Positions 46,926-56,119 of a DNA stretch of 64,000 bases are shown in pieces. Below the pieces are notes generated by a model. That model ran no database searches and was not told the origin of the DNA. It worked only from the letters and a program-made list of their open reading frames with translations. Position numbers and translations under genes: made by a program. Positions within the stretch are counted from its first letter, which is position 1. The number at the start of each line of letters is the position of its first letter. This stretch comes from JABCYV01 sp963696025. Lineage in GTDB: Bacteria; Acidobacteriota; Terriglobia; Terriglobales; Acidobacteriaceae. The DNA is taken from NCBI GenBank assembly GCA_963696025.1, contig CAVOII010000006.1, forward strand, positions 62,001-126,000. The letters are read 5' to 3'.

Positions 46926-46994
46926 GAGTAGCGCCGGCGTCTCGCCGGCTGTCCCTTCGCCCGCCTGAAGGCAGGCTGCTAAGGCGTCTCCTCG

Positions 46995-48074
46995 TCACGC
47001 CTCCAGCAAAAACTTCCCCTGCCGCATGATCTGGTCATCGTCGGCCCAGATGTCGAAATTTCTGCCCACCACATCGATGTGTGTGGCCGAATACCATTGC
47101 GCGCCGGTATGCTCACCGTAAGGATTGCCGAAAGCAATGTGCACGCCGGGGAATTTTTCGTCTTGCAAGATTTGTCCGATCACGTCCTTCAACTCAATGT
47201 TGGTGCCGATGGCAAACTCCCCAACCCGATCGCTGTTCTCATCGGTGTGCGTGTAACGCCAGAAGTCGTTTTCCAGCTCGCGGTTAACGGAGTGAGCTTC
47301 AGTCAGTCGATTGCCCTTCAGGCGGATGGTCAGAGGAGTCTCCCGCACGCTGCCAAACTTGGCACAAAGCCAATCTCCAACTACGCCGTCAATAACAAAC
47401 GTTCCATTGACCTCGCCCGGCGTAGTGAATACTTCTCCGCCGGGTAAGTTGCCCCATTTGTCGGGGCTGATGATGCCACTGGTCTTGATCCAGTGATAGC
47501 TCGGATTCAGATCGGCAACCAGATCAGTTCCGGCAGCAGTTTTGGCCCGAATCTGTTTCGCGCCCCGCACCGTTTCCACGACTTTGGAGCTGATGCGATC
47601 CACCTTTAGGAAATCCGCTCGCATGCCCTCGATCATGATCTGATGATTGATATTGACCATGTGGGCGTGGCGAATCTTGCGGCGGTTGATCACCCCAGTC
47701 ATCTGCATACGCGAATGCAGCTCATTGGTTTGTGCCTGCACCGCGAAAATGCTTACTTGAGCGATTTCCAGGTCTTCGAGAATTTCTCCAGGAAGCTCGG
47801 TCAGCGGCCGCGGGGCCAGCTCTTCCAGTATCCATGCGCGATATGGTGAACCTACGTTTTCGATTTCACGAACAATACTCGCGGCGATTTCCTTGGTCGC
47901 CTCATCGGTGATGATGGTCATCTTCTCGCTAGGCTGAACACGCAGGCAGACCTGCACTGCATTGCGGGCACCGGGAGTGAGTTCAGGATCGAAAGGAATG
48001 TGAAGGGCGCCCCACCCTTTTCGCGTGGTTTGCGAAAGGCTGGGATCGTTGGCTTGACCCACAGGAACGTTCAT
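46995..48074 (-). CDS. M29-type aminopeptidase-like protein
   Basis: 359 residues. The C-terminal half has the ligand pattern of M29 (AmpS/AmpT) metallo-aminopeptidases: GGEVFTTPGEVNGTFVIDG, GEFAIGTN, GVHIAFGNPYGEHTGA and the HxD of SATHIDVVG, which would hold two metal ions. ATG 48074 overlaps the stop of the GCS2 gene by one base (TAATG), so the two are coupled. In this setting it might trim or recycle a peptide product of the ligases; that is inference. Cytoplasmic, no signal peptide. Confidence 0.7.
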   Translation of the reverse strand: MNVPVGQANDPSLSQTTRKGWGALHIPFDPELTPGARNAVQVCLRVQPSEKMTIITDEATKEIAASIVREIENVGSPYRAWILEELAPRPLTELPGEILEDLEIAQVSIFAVQAQTNELHSRMQMTGVINRRKIRHAHMVNINHQIMIEGMRADFLKVDRISSKVVETVRGAKQIRAKTAAGTDLVADLNPSYHWIKTSGIISPDKWGNLPGGEVFTTPGEVNGTFVIDGVVGDWLCAKFGSVRETPLTIRLKGNRLTEAHSVNRELENDFWRYTHTDENSDRVGEFAIGTNIELKDVIGQILQDEKFPGVHIAFGNPYGEHTGAQWYSATHIDVVGRNFDIWADDDQIMRQGKFLLEA

Positions 48075-49216
48075 TACCCTACTTTTCTAGCGGAAACCGG
48101 GACGGCCGTCTCAGCCAGACCCACTTCCGTCTCTGCGATGATGTAATCCACTACTTTTTTGAGGTCGCCCGTCTCTTCAAAGACACGTAGCTGGCGATCA
48201 GCGCCGCTGCCCATTTTCATGATCTCACGGATATAGTTCAATTCCTCACGCGAGCCCAATTCGTCTACCACATCGTCGACAAAATCCAGGTACTCGTCGA
48301 TCAGATCGCGGACTGGAACTTCGGTCTGCTTGCCGAAATCAATCAGCTTTCCATTCAGGCCATAGCGCGAGGCGCGCCACTTATTCTCCATGATCAGCGC
48401 ACGGCGGTAGAGCCGGAATCCCTGATTAGCAGAATAGAGCTTGTACAACTTTGCAATCGTGGCCTGGATAAGCGCAGCCAGCGCAATGGTTTCATCCACC
48501 CGCATGGGAATGTCGCAGACCCGGAATTCGAGCGTATTAAAAAATGGATGCGGACGAATATCCCACCAGATTTTTTTCGCATTGTCGATGCAATTGGTTT
48601 TGATCAGCAGCTTGATGAAGTTTTCGTATTCGCCCCAACTGGGGAAATAGTCGGGAATGTTGGTGCGGGGAAACTTATCGAACACTTTGCAACGATACGA
48701 CTTCAACCCCGTGTTCATACCAAGCCAGAAAGGCGAATTGGTCGAAAGCGCCAGAATATGGGGCAGAAAGTAGCGGGCATGGTTCATCAGATGGATGGCG
48801 GTCTCGCGGTCTTCCACGCCGACGTGCACATGCAGACCGAAGATTAGATTCGCCCGTGCCACCAGTTGCATGTCTTCCACGATGTTCTTGTAGCGCTCGT
48901 CGGGGTAGATTTCTTGGGCGCGCCAGTCGGCAAAGGGGTGCGTGGCAACTGCGGCAAGCCTGAGCCCGTTTTCCCGGGCCAGAGCCACCATGTCCCGGCG
49001 CAACTTCTTGACTTCAATCTTCGCCTCTTTGATGTTGCCGCAGACCGAGGTTCCGACCTCGACCACCGATTGGTGCATCTCGGCTTTCACGCGCTCCTGC
49101 AGGAGAAGCTTGCCCTTCTCGATGATCTCGGCGTGAATGTGCGAACGCAGGTCGCGCGAGACCGGGTCTACTGTCTGGTATTCTTCTTCGATCCCAATAG
49201 TGAAGGTTGGCGGCAT
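48074..49216 (-). CDS. GCS2-type carboxylate-amine ligase (YbdK-like)
   Basis: 380-residue ATP-dependent ligase of the glutamate-cysteine ligase 2 family, which joins a carboxylate to an amine through an acyl phosphate. The N-terminal metal site is TIGIEEEYQTVDP; the substrate strand EMHQSVVEVGTS and the HVHVGVEDRETAI and LEFRVCD segments are all present. ATG 49216 is chosen because the GIEEEYQ motif follows within ten residues; the frame opens at 49360 but the added part lies over the end of the preceding ATP-grasp gene. The stop touches the M29 gene start. Substrate unknown. Confidence 0.88.
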   Translation of the reverse strand: MPPTFTIGIEEEYQTVDPVSRDLRSHIHAEIIEKGKLLLQERVKAEMHQSVVEVGTSVCGNIKEAKIEVKKLRRDMVALARENGLRLAAVATHPFADWRAQEIYPDERYKNIVEDMQLVARANLIFGLHVHVGVEDRETAIHLMNHARYFLPHILALSTNSPFWLGMNTGLKSYRCKVFDKFPRTNIPDYFPSWGEYENFIKLLIKTNCIDNAKKIWWDIRPHPFFNTLEFRVCDIPMRVDETIALAALIQATIAKLYKLYSANQGFRLYRRALIMENKWRASRYGLNGKLIDFGKQTEVPVRDLIDEYLDFVDDVVDELGSREELNYIREIMKMGSGADRQLRVFEETGDLKKVVDYIIAETEVGLAETAVPVSARKVG

Positions 49217-49278
49217 GACGACTACAGCCTGCCTCAGGCTGCCCCGAAACAGGCAACAGTATAACAATCGGGGTCGGG

Positions 49279-50274
49279 TTAGGCTTTTGCTTTCTTTCTC
49301 GGCAGAGACTTCGTGGGGGCCATTTCGATTGATTTCTCTCCCGCCAGGAACGCCGCCCAACGCAACTCCCGAGCCGGATTCTCATCGCTGAGCGCCTTCT
49401 TGACAGCCATTTCAGCTAGGGCATTCACCACCCACTCAAAGTTTTCCCGGCCTACGGAGGTAATCTCGGCATCCGGCGCTGGATTCATGAAATCGATCGC
49501 ATAGGGGACGCCATCTTCAACCGCGAACTCGACAGTATTGAGGTCATATCCCAGCGCACGGCACAAGGTCTGCGCGTCCTTTTCGACACGCTCATACAAC
49601 TTTCGATCGGTCCGCGGCGGATTCTTCACATATCGCTCATGAAACGGCGCCTTGGGATCGTAGTGCATGATGTGGACCTTCTCCTGGCCCACCACATAGC
49701 AGCGGAAATATTCCTTAAACTCCACCCCGTGCTGTAGGGTCATGCATAGGTCGCCAGTCTGGTTGTAATACTGGAAGAACTCTTCCGGCGAGTGGACTTT
49801 ATAGACGTGCTTCCATCCTCCACCCGAATACGGCTTGAGAAACGCAGGAAAGCCGACGTGCTCGAAAATGTCACCCCAGTTTAGCGGGTAGATAAGGTTT
49901 CGCATGGATTGGTCGGTCGTGCCTTCGGGATGCTTGTGATGAGGCAAGAGAACAGTTGGCGGGATGGCCACCCCCAGCTTGGTCGCTAACGCATAGTTGA
50001 AAAACTTGTCGTCGGCCGTCCACCAGAATGGATTGTTGATGACGATCGTCCCTGTCAACGCCGCGTTCTTGAGATAAGCGCGGTAGAACGGAATGTCCTG
50101 CGAGATGCGGTCGACGATCACGCGATACCCGCTGGGATCCGCCATCTTGACGCCGCCAACCTTGACGAACTCGGCGGACACTCCATCAACCTTCATATTG
50201 TTGATCTTCTCCACCAGCGCGGGTGGAAAGGTATTTTCCATACCAAAGATGATGCCGATTTTCTTTTTGCTCAC
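49279..50274 (-). CDS. RimK-like ATP-grasp ligase
   Basis: 331 residues. ATP-grasp features in order: an N-terminal pre-ATP domain (KKIGIIFGMENTF), the central ATP loop PAFLKPYSGGGWKHVY, and the metal-binding strand TVEFAVEDGVPYAIDFMNPAPD with the Glu...Asn pair. It would make amide or peptide bonds from an acyl phosphate. GTG 50274 has AGGAG eight bases upstream; codons upstream of it translate a palindromic repeat and are not protein. 62 bases precede the GCS2 start. The length suits the D-Ala-D-Ala ligase/RimK superfamily. Confidence 0.82.
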   Translation of the reverse strand: MSKKKIGIIFGMENTFPPALVEKINNMKVDGVSAEFVKVGGVKMADPSGYRVIVDRISQDIPFYRAYLKNAALTGTIVINNPFWWTADDKFFNYALATKLGVAIPPTVLLPHHKHPEGTTDQSMRNLIYPLNWGDIFEHVGFPAFLKPYSGGGWKHVYKVHSPEEFFQYYNQTGDLCMTLQHGVEFKEYFRCYVVGQEKVHIMHYDPKAPFHERYVKNPPRTDRKLYERVEKDAQTLCRALGYDLNTVEFAVEDGVPYAIDFMNPAPDAEITSVGRENFEWVVNALAEMAVKKALSDENPARELRWAAFLAGEKSIEMAPTKSLPRKKAKA

Positions 50275-50331
50275 GACCTGACTCCTGATTGTTCTATCAT
50301 TCCTCAAACTCTTGTCATCCTCACCCCTCTT

Positions 50332-50477
50332 GTCATCCTGAGCGGAGTAAGTGCTTCGCAAAGCGAAGCGCTTACGAAGTCGAAGGATCTCTGCACTTTC
50401 AAATCCATCAGCCTTTAGGGATCCTTCGACTCCGTCTGTCCATTCCTCTGGAATGGACAGAGTACGCTCAGGATCAC
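50332..50477. repeat. Nested palindromic extragenic element
   Basis: About 146 bases of nested inverted repeats. Outer arms GTCATCCTGAGCG (50332-50344) and CGCTCAGGATCAC (50465-50477) match at 12 of 13. Middle arms GTCGAAGGATC (50379-50389) and GATCCTTCGAC (50420-50430) are perfect. Two hairpins sit in the gaps: TAAGTGCTTCGC/GCGAAGCGCTTA (50348-50374), and CTGTCCATTCC/GGAATGGACAG (50436-50460), the second perfect over 11 pairs. It separates the esterase from the ATP-grasp gene and looks like a miniature mobile or REP-like element. Confidence 0.8.
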
Positions 50478-50486
50478 AATGCCACT

Positions 50487-51200
50487 CTATCCAAAGTATT
50501 TTCCAGCCATCTTCTGCCACAACGGCCAATCATGTCTGGAGTTGTCACCCCACACGTCCAGCCAGTGCGGGACAGCCTTGCCGTGCAACACTGCAGACAG
50601 CTTCACGTTTTGGTCCAGGCACATGTCCCAGTCCGCCGATCCCAATACGATTTTCATCTGCCGGTAGCGGATGAGAAACCAATCATCGTGCATATTGGGC
50701 AGGAAATCCTGCGGACAGTTGAAGTAACAGTCGTCATCGTAATAGCCATCCAGAAATTTGCGGATATCGAAGGCACCGCTCATGCTGACGCAGTGGGTCA
50801 CGATGTCCGGATGCTTGAGCGAAAAATTCACCGCATGATAGCCGCCAAAGCTGCAACCAGTCACAGCCAACTGCCGCGATGGATTCTTCCAGCGCAGGAA
50901 GGGAAGCAACTCATGGAGAATGTAGCGCTCGTACTGCAAGTGCCGCAGCACGCGCAGCCGCGGATGCACGCCATTGTTGTACCAGCTCTCGGTATCCACC
51001 GCATCGGGACAAAATACCTGCAGCTCGCCGCGGCCGATTTTTGCTGCCAGCACGCCAATCATGCCTCGGTCTTCATATTCAAAGAACCGGCCCATGGAGG
51101 TAGGGAAGACGAGCAGGGGCGGCCCGGAGTGTCCGAAGACGAGCACCTCCATGTCGCGGTGCAGCTCGTTGCTGTATCCCTTGTGGTATTCGCGGTTCAT
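50487..51200 (-). CDS. Alpha/beta-hydrolase esterase (esterase D-like)
   Basis: 237-residue cytoplasmic esterase. The nucleophile elbow is TGCSFGGYHA, the acid likely the aspartate in GSADWD and the histidine in NSRHDW. Related proteins are annotated as esterase family and often sit beside GCS2 and ATP-grasp genes. ATG 51200 starts MNREYHKGYSNE. It is the first gene of the cluster in the direction of transcription, but a palindromic repeat lies between it and the ATP-grasp gene, so co-transcription is uncertain. Confidence 0.82.
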   Translation of the reverse strand: MNREYHKGYSNELHRDMEVLVFGHSGPPLLVFPTSMGRFFEYEDRGMIGVLAAKIGRGELQVFCPDAVDTESWYNNGVHPRLRVLRHLQYERYILHELLPFLRWKNPSRQLAVTGCSFGGYHAVNFSLKHPDIVTHCVSMSGAFDIRKFLDGYYDDDCYFNCPQDFLPNMHDDWFLIRYRQMKIVLGSADWDMCLDQNVKLSAVLHGKAVPHWLDVWGDNSRHDWPLWQKMAGKYFG

Positions 51201-51399
51201 TTTTTGCCAAGCCAGGCGCGAAGTATCTTACCCGACGACCGGGAACCCTTGGTAGGAGTTCGGTGGAGTTAAAAGGGGTTGATCTTGCTGCAATCCAGCA
51301 AAATCTTAAACCGCAAAGTTCGCAAAGAAAAAGAAAGAAAGCAAAGAAAGACTAAATCTCATCATTTCACTTCAATAATTCCCAATTAGAATCAATCTT

Positions 51400-52410
51400 A
51401 TGCGTGCCATGGTGCTGGCGAAACCCGGCCCGGTCGAGCAGTCTCCCCTGAAGCTCGGCGAACTAACTCTTCCCCTGCCTCAGCCCGGTCAGATTCGTGT
51501 GCGGGTGCGTTTCTGCGGGCTTTGCCACACTGATCTGCACACCGTCGAAGGCGACCTTTCGCTGCCAAGATTGCCCCTGATTCCAGGCCATCAGATCGTC
51601 GGTATTGTGGACGCGCTGGGCGCGGGTGCGCGCAAGTTCAAGGAAGGCGACCGCGTCGGAATTCCGTGGCTCCATTCGACCGATGGCCGCTGCGAGTATT
51701 GCGGGCAAGGACTCGAAAATCTATGCGGCAACGCGCGCTTCACCGGCTATCACGTGGATGGCGGCTACGCCGAGTTTACCGTGGTGGGTGAAGAGTATGC
51801 CTATGCCATCCCTAGCGTCTTTTCTGACGAGAATGCGGCGCCACTTTTATGTGCAGGAATCATTGGCTACCGCTCCTACCGGCTGAGCGGCGCTCGCTCC
51901 GGGCAGCGCTTAGGCCTCTACGGCTTCGGAGCTTCTGCGCATCTGGTACTGGAGTTTGCGCGGCACTTGGGCTGCGAGGTATATGTGTTCACACGAACGC
52001 CTTCTCATCGCGAATTAGCCAAGAAATTGGGCGCCGCCTGGGTGGGGGCGGCAGAAGACACGCCGCCGCAACCGCTCGAAGCCGCAATCATCTTCGCTCC
52101 TGCGGGTGCGCTGGTTCCTCAAGCTCTTCGCGTTCTTGGCAAAGCCGGCACACTGGTTTTGGCAGGGATCACGATGACTCCCATCCCGTCGATGGATTAT
52201 TCGTTGCTCTACCAGGAGCGTGTGGTTCGCAGCGTGGCTAACAGCACCCGCCGAGATGCTCGCGAATTTCTTGAGCTGGCCGCTGAAGTACCTCTTCAAA
52301 CTGAAATCGAGGTCTTCGACTTGGAACTGGCGAACCAAGCCCTCCAGGCACTGAAGAAAAGCGAGATACCGGGAGCAGGCGTACTGCGGGTCGCACTTCC
52401 AGAGGCCTAG
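51400..52410 (+). CDS. Zinc-dependent alcohol dehydrogenase (AdhA-like)
   Basis: 336-residue medium-chain dehydrogenase. Catalytic-zinc residues are in CGLCHTDLHTVEG and the GHQIVG motif; structural-zinc cysteines follow in GRCEYCGQGLENLC. The NAD(P) fold has GLYGFGASAHLVLEFA. A C-terminal helix ends the protein without extra domain. It is divergent from the esterase, 199 bases apart, with a purine-rich tract between. Substrate alcohol or aldehyde is unknown. Confidence 0.86.
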   Translation: MRAMVLAKPGPVEQSPLKLGELTLPLPQPGQIRVRVRFCGLCHTDLHTVEGDLSLPRLPLIPGHQIVGIVDALGAGARKFKEGDRVGIPWLHSTDGRCEYCGQGLENLCGNARFTGYHVDGGYAEFTVVGEEYAYAIPSVFSDENAAPLLCAGIIGYRSYRLSGARSGQRLGLYGFGASAHLVLEFARHLGCEVYVFTRTPSHRELAKKLGAAWVGAAEDTPPQPLEAAIIFAPAGALVPQALRVLGKAGTLVLAGITMTPIPSMDYSLLYQERVVRSVANSTRRDAREFLELAAEVPLQTEIEVFDLELANQALQALKKSEIPGAGVLRVALPEA

Positions 52411-52533
52411 GATCATTCGTCGGCCGTACCGTCCTTACTTTGGCAGATAAGTGCGGCGGCATTTTACACCGGGATGACCGTAGAGCCTGAGGCGGGGAGC
52501 AACCCGTCCGATTCGTTGCTTGCCGTGACTAGG

Positions 52534-53347
52534 CTACTTCACCTGGTTTCCGTTGTGGCACGCCCACAGCGAGGCCTCTTCAATAGAGCCCGGCTCGTAG
52601 AGTCCGCAGAAATCGGTCGCGTGCCACTCTTTGAAAATGTCTTCATAGACTAAAGCGCCAAAGACATAGAGCTTGTGGGTGCGCGCGCTGATTCGGTTCC
52701 ACCATTCGCCGGATAAAAAGTTGTCTCCAGTTACGTCGGTGGCGCGGGTCAAGTTGCTGCCAATCTCCAGGTGCCCCGAGGCGTTGTTTCTCGCCAAGCT
52801 TTCCCATTCTTCGGGCGAGTCAGATTCCTGATCGAGAACGTCGATTCTCAAGTACATCGAGGCGTGCAACGCTGGCGTCTTTCCGGTGTTTCGCCAGAGA
52901 ACTTCGCCGAAGAGTTTTTCGCCCATTTCGGGCTTCTTGATCTTGATATATTCCTTTACCAGGTAAGGCCGCTCATCCAGTTCGAATTGTTTCGTGCTGT
53001 GCTGGAGTGTTTCACTGGCGGTGTCAGCCGCGACGGTGGCGGCATCGGCCAGCCTTTGGAACTGATCTACAGCCTCACCCGTTTTCGTCTTGATGCCTTT
53101 GGCACCGCTGGAGAAATTATCCGCTGCGCCGCGAATCTTGCCGGCAGCGGTGGCGATTGCACCGGTTTGATCCGCTTGCTTCCCCGGCGGCCACGGCGAG
53201 GGTGTGAGTATCAGCGGAGCCGGAATGTATCTCCCACAGCGTCCAGCCAGCAAAAATCATATACAGGAATGTAGAAACGGCGATTACTGAAGTGAATACG
53301 AGCGTCCACCTATCATGGGCTTTCGCCTCGGGGAAATGCTTATGCAT
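52534..53347 (-). pseudogene. Membrane protein of unknown function, frameshifted
   Basis: The N-terminal frame from ATG 53347 (MHKHFPEAKAHDRWTLVF) carries one membrane helix (VIAVSTFLYMIFAGWTLWEI) and runs to THTLAVAAG. The remainder, KQADQTGAIATAAGKIRG onward, is in the next frame. The shift falls at a CCCC run (53182-53185 on the plus strand): removing one base joins the two cleanly into a protein of about 270 residues. The C-terminal half is a cytoplasmic or periplasmic coiled and beta region ending GNQVK. I do not know its function. It may be a lesion or a homopolymer error. Confidence 0.65.
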
Positions 53348-53799
53348 GAAACTTTGGAAACGAGGCAGGTTAGGGGGGCCGGTTTGGTTGTGGCTTACCT
53401 CACTAGACTCGTTTCGCGTTCCTAGCTCTTCGCCCGCCTCGTGTTTGTATCGTGGAAAGGGTTTGCAGGTACGCTCGGTGGTGCGCCTTGAACTTGGCTG
53501 TCGCGGTCATCTTGGCTCATGCGGGACCCCGTCTCCGTTGCCCTAAGCTTAGGACATGGAGGAGCCAAAATATACAGAAGGCTCGAAAAGCTGGGAGAAC
53601 AGTAAGCGGAGCCTGGTGGCACTCGAAATCTGCAATCAGTAATCTATTAAGTTCGAAAACCCAAATCTACCTCTTTCTTTTTCAACAACTTAGCTCCGTC
53701 CGATGCGCCATTCCGCCGCTAAACCGCGATTTTCCACCTTTCGTTGGGATACGCGTGTAATCGCCCCATGGCTTCAATAGCATAGTCGTACTGACCCTT
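53348..53799. other. Long intergenic region upstream of radical SAM gene
   Basis: About 450 bases before the structured leader. Short frames here do not resemble proteins. I see no tRNA or convincing promoter; the stretch 53640-53700 is A+T-rich and could hold a transcription start. Confidence 0.4.
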
Positions 53800-53944
53800 G
53801 GAGGAGAGGCCTACCTCGGCTCCTTTGGGTGAAAGTCACAGGATAGGCGAGTGTTGCAGGTTCGAGAAGCGTAACAAACCCAGGGGAAAAGGTGGCAAAT
53901 ACCTGACTTGCCACAGCCTCCCAGGAAATGGAAAGCGAGAGCAA
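53800..53944 (+). promoter_or_regulatory. Potentially structured 5' leader of the radical SAM gene
   Basis: Several complementary segments lie between 53800 and the start codon. GGAG...CTCC (53800-53823) encloses GAGG/CCTC. CCTTTGGGT (53822-53830) pairs with ACCCAGGGG (53878-53886) over nine positions, two of them G-U. GTTGC (53853-53857) pairs with GTAAC (53871-53875). GTGGCAA (53892-53898) pairs perfectly with TTGCCAC (53908-53914). The first two overlap at two bases and would exclude each other. It matches no riboswitch class I know. Confidence 0.3.
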
Positions 53945-56065
53945 ATGCACAAGCCAGTAAAATATGTGGAGAAGGCAGTTACCGTCGCCGCCAGAGGCCT
54001 CTGGGTGGTGTTTGACCGGCTGAACCGGATCAAGCAGAATCCGTCGCCAACGCCGAAGTGGTCGGACAAGCCGCTGCTCAAGTCCTACGAAAAGACCAAG
54101 CCGCCGCTAGGCTGGCCGCGTAGCACCGACTCTCTCTGCCCCAAGTGCGTTCCCGAAATCCGCCAGCAGATTCTCGACGGCAAACTGCCGGTCGAGGTCC
54201 TGCTCAACGAGAAGGTCGGCGAGATCAAGGCGCAGATCATCGAGCGTGACGGCAGGATCCTCATGATCAAGGATTGTCCGGTGCATGGACACTTCGAAGA
54301 CGTGATGTCGATTGATCCCGTGTTCTCGCAGCACCTGGAAGAAGTTTTCCCCGGCCGCGACATCCGCGCCCACAACGATGAGAAGCTGCACAACCACGGC
54401 TCCAGCACCGTGAAGTACGGACGCGGTTCAGTGCTTACCATCGACCTCACCAACCGCTGCAACATGATGTGCGATCCCTGCTTCATGGACGCCAACCAGG
54501 TCGGCTTCGTGCATGAACTGAGCTGGCACGACATCAAGACCATGCTCGACAACGCCATCACCATCAAGCCGCGGCGGCAGATGTCGGTGCAGTTCTCTGG
54601 TGGTGAACCCACACTTTCGCCGTACTTCCTGGATGCAGTCAGCTACGCCCGCAAGGTTGGCTATAACAGCGTGCAGGCGGCAACCAACGGAATTGAGTTC
54701 GCCAAGAGCTTGGAGTTTGCCCAACAAGCTGCCGAAGCTGGCATGCGTTACGCCTATTTGCAATTCGACGGTATCGGCAATGCCGCCAATGCGCACCGTA
54801 AAGTCGGAAATCTGTTCGACGTGAAGTTGAAGGCCATCGAGAATCTGCACAAAGCCGGCGTTGAGATTGTCCCGGTAGTTACAATTGTGAATGGCATCAA
54901 CAACGAGCAGGTCGGACGCATCATCAAGTTCGCTCTCGATAATCCGAAGAAGATCGGATTCCTCTCCTTCCAGCCGGTCTCTTTTACGGGTAGGGATGAA
55001 GCCGTCACCGACGATCGGCGGACAGCACAGCGTTACACGCTCTCGCACCTGGCGCACGACGTCAAGAATCAGACTGGTTTGGGCGAGCCAGCGCGCGACT
55101 GGTTCCCGATCTCGTTCATGGGAACCTTCTCCGACTGGGCCGATCTCATGCACGTTGAGGACAAGAACAACGATTGGGGTCAACTGTCCTGTGGATGCCA
55201 TCCGAATTGTGGGACGGGTATGGCAGTCATGATCGACAAAGAGACAAAGGAAGCGGTTCCGGTAACGGCGTTCCTCAAAGGCGATCAGCTTGCCAAAGAT
55301 ATCGCCAAAGTCAACGACGCGGCTCGTGGGAAGTTTCTGACCATTGTTGGAATGGCGCTGTGTCTGATGAAGAACTACGATCCGTTCCAGTCGCCAACGC
55401 ACTTCAAACTGATGGACCTGCTGAAGAAGTTCGACAAGAACTTTAACGCGACCGGCAAGAACTACGGCAAAGTAGGGCCTGACCGCACCATCCACGATGT
55501 CATGAAACGCCGGCAGGACCGCTGGAACTTCCTGTTCATCGCCGGCATGTGGTTCCAGGACCTGTTCAACTACGATTTCCGGCGCACCGAGCAGTGCATT
55601 ATTCCTTACGCCACGCAGGAGGGCGAAATTTCCTTCTGCGCCTACAACACGGGCGTGGGCTGGCGCAACATCATCGAGAAGATGCATATGACGGCCACGC
55701 TGACCAAGTGGTACGAGGAGCACGGGCGGCATGAAATCTTTGCCGGCGGCAAGAATGTAAAGATGGAAGACGCCGGCCACACCCTCGTGTTGAAAGATGA
55801 ACTGGTTACCAATGAAGAGCAGCATGATCTCGATAAGCTGGGCATCGCAAAAAATTCCCGCGAAGAAAAGTTGCGAGCGCGGGATGAGAAGCAGAAAAAC
55901 GATCCGGCTTACAACGCCCGCATGGCCGCGTTATATCGCGAAGTCGTGCTGAAGGAGAAGCCAGTGGTGGCGGAAAACGGCTTCATCCCGCTGGGCGCAC
56001 TGGCAACTCCCGGAAACGCTATTGTGCCGAAGCCCGAGGTCGCGGAACCAGTGCTAGGAGATTGA
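53945..56065 (+). CDS. Radical SAM protein, tetraether synthase (Tes/MJ0619)-like
   Basis: 706-residue radical SAM enzyme. The 4Fe-4S site is CNMMCDPC (Cys172, 176 and 179). An N-terminal metal-binding segment has CPKC (65-68) and CPVHGH (111-116), and a further cysteine cluster CGCHPNC occurs mid-protein; FSGGEPTL is the SAM-binding GGE motif. This order, SLCPxC then CPxHG then TNRCNxxCxxCF, is that of the MJ0619/Tes group, whose archaeal members join lipid tails carbon-to-carbon to make tetraethers. It has a charged C-terminal tail. ATG 53945 is chosen; the frame upstream is in the leader. A lipid operon follows 900 bases on. Confidence 0.75.
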   Translation: MHKPVKYVEKAVTVAARGLWVVFDRLNRIKQNPSPTPKWSDKPLLKSYEKTKPPLGWPRSTDSLCPKCVPEIRQQILDGKLPVEVLLNEKVGEIKAQIIERDGRILMIKDCPVHGHFEDVMSIDPVFSQHLEEVFPGRDIRAHNDEKLHNHGSSTVKYGRGSVLTIDLTNRCNMMCDPCFMDANQVGFVHELSWHDIKTMLDNAITIKPRRQMSVQFSGGEPTLSPYFLDAVSYARKVGYNSVQAATNGIEFAKSLEFAQQAAEAGMRYAYLQFDGIGNAANAHRKVGNLFDVKLKAIENLHKAGVEIVPVVTIVNGINNEQVGRIIKFALDNPKKIGFLSFQPVSFTGRDEAVTDDRRTAQRYTLSHLAHDVKNQTGLGEPARDWFPISFMGTFSDWADLMHVEDKNNDWGQLSCGCHPNCGTGMAVMIDKETKEAVPVTAFLKGDQLAKDIAKVNDAARGKFLTIVGMALCLMKNYDPFQSPTHFKLMDLLKKFDKNFNATGKNYGKVGPDRTIHDVMKRRQDRWNFLFIAGMWFQDLFNYDFRRTEQCIIPYATQEGEISFCAYNTGVGWRNIIEKMHMTATLTKWYEEHGRHEIFAGGKNVKMEDAGHTLVLKDELVTNEEQHDLDKLGIAKNSREEKLRARDEKQKNDPAYNARMAALYREVVLKEKPVVAENGFIPLGALATPGNAIVPKPEVAEPVLGD

Positions 56066-56119
56066 TCACAACCAAATAAAGACGCTGCGTCGGCTGTCGT
56101 GCGACAGACTGATGATGCG

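Noticed and set aside
53452..53760. 102-codon frame upstream of the radical SAM gene
   Set aside because: Composition unlike neighbouring proteins, no ribosome site and no family resemblance.
53822..53944. Group II intron or known riboswitch in the radical SAM leader
   Set aside because: GGTGAAAGTCAC recalls intron sequences, but no reverse transcriptase, domain V or known riboswitch core is visible; kept only as a potentially structured leader.
54428..55825. 465-codon open frame on the minus strand
   Set aside because: It lies entirely antisense to the radical SAM gene, has no recognisable domain and follows the codon bias of the other strand.
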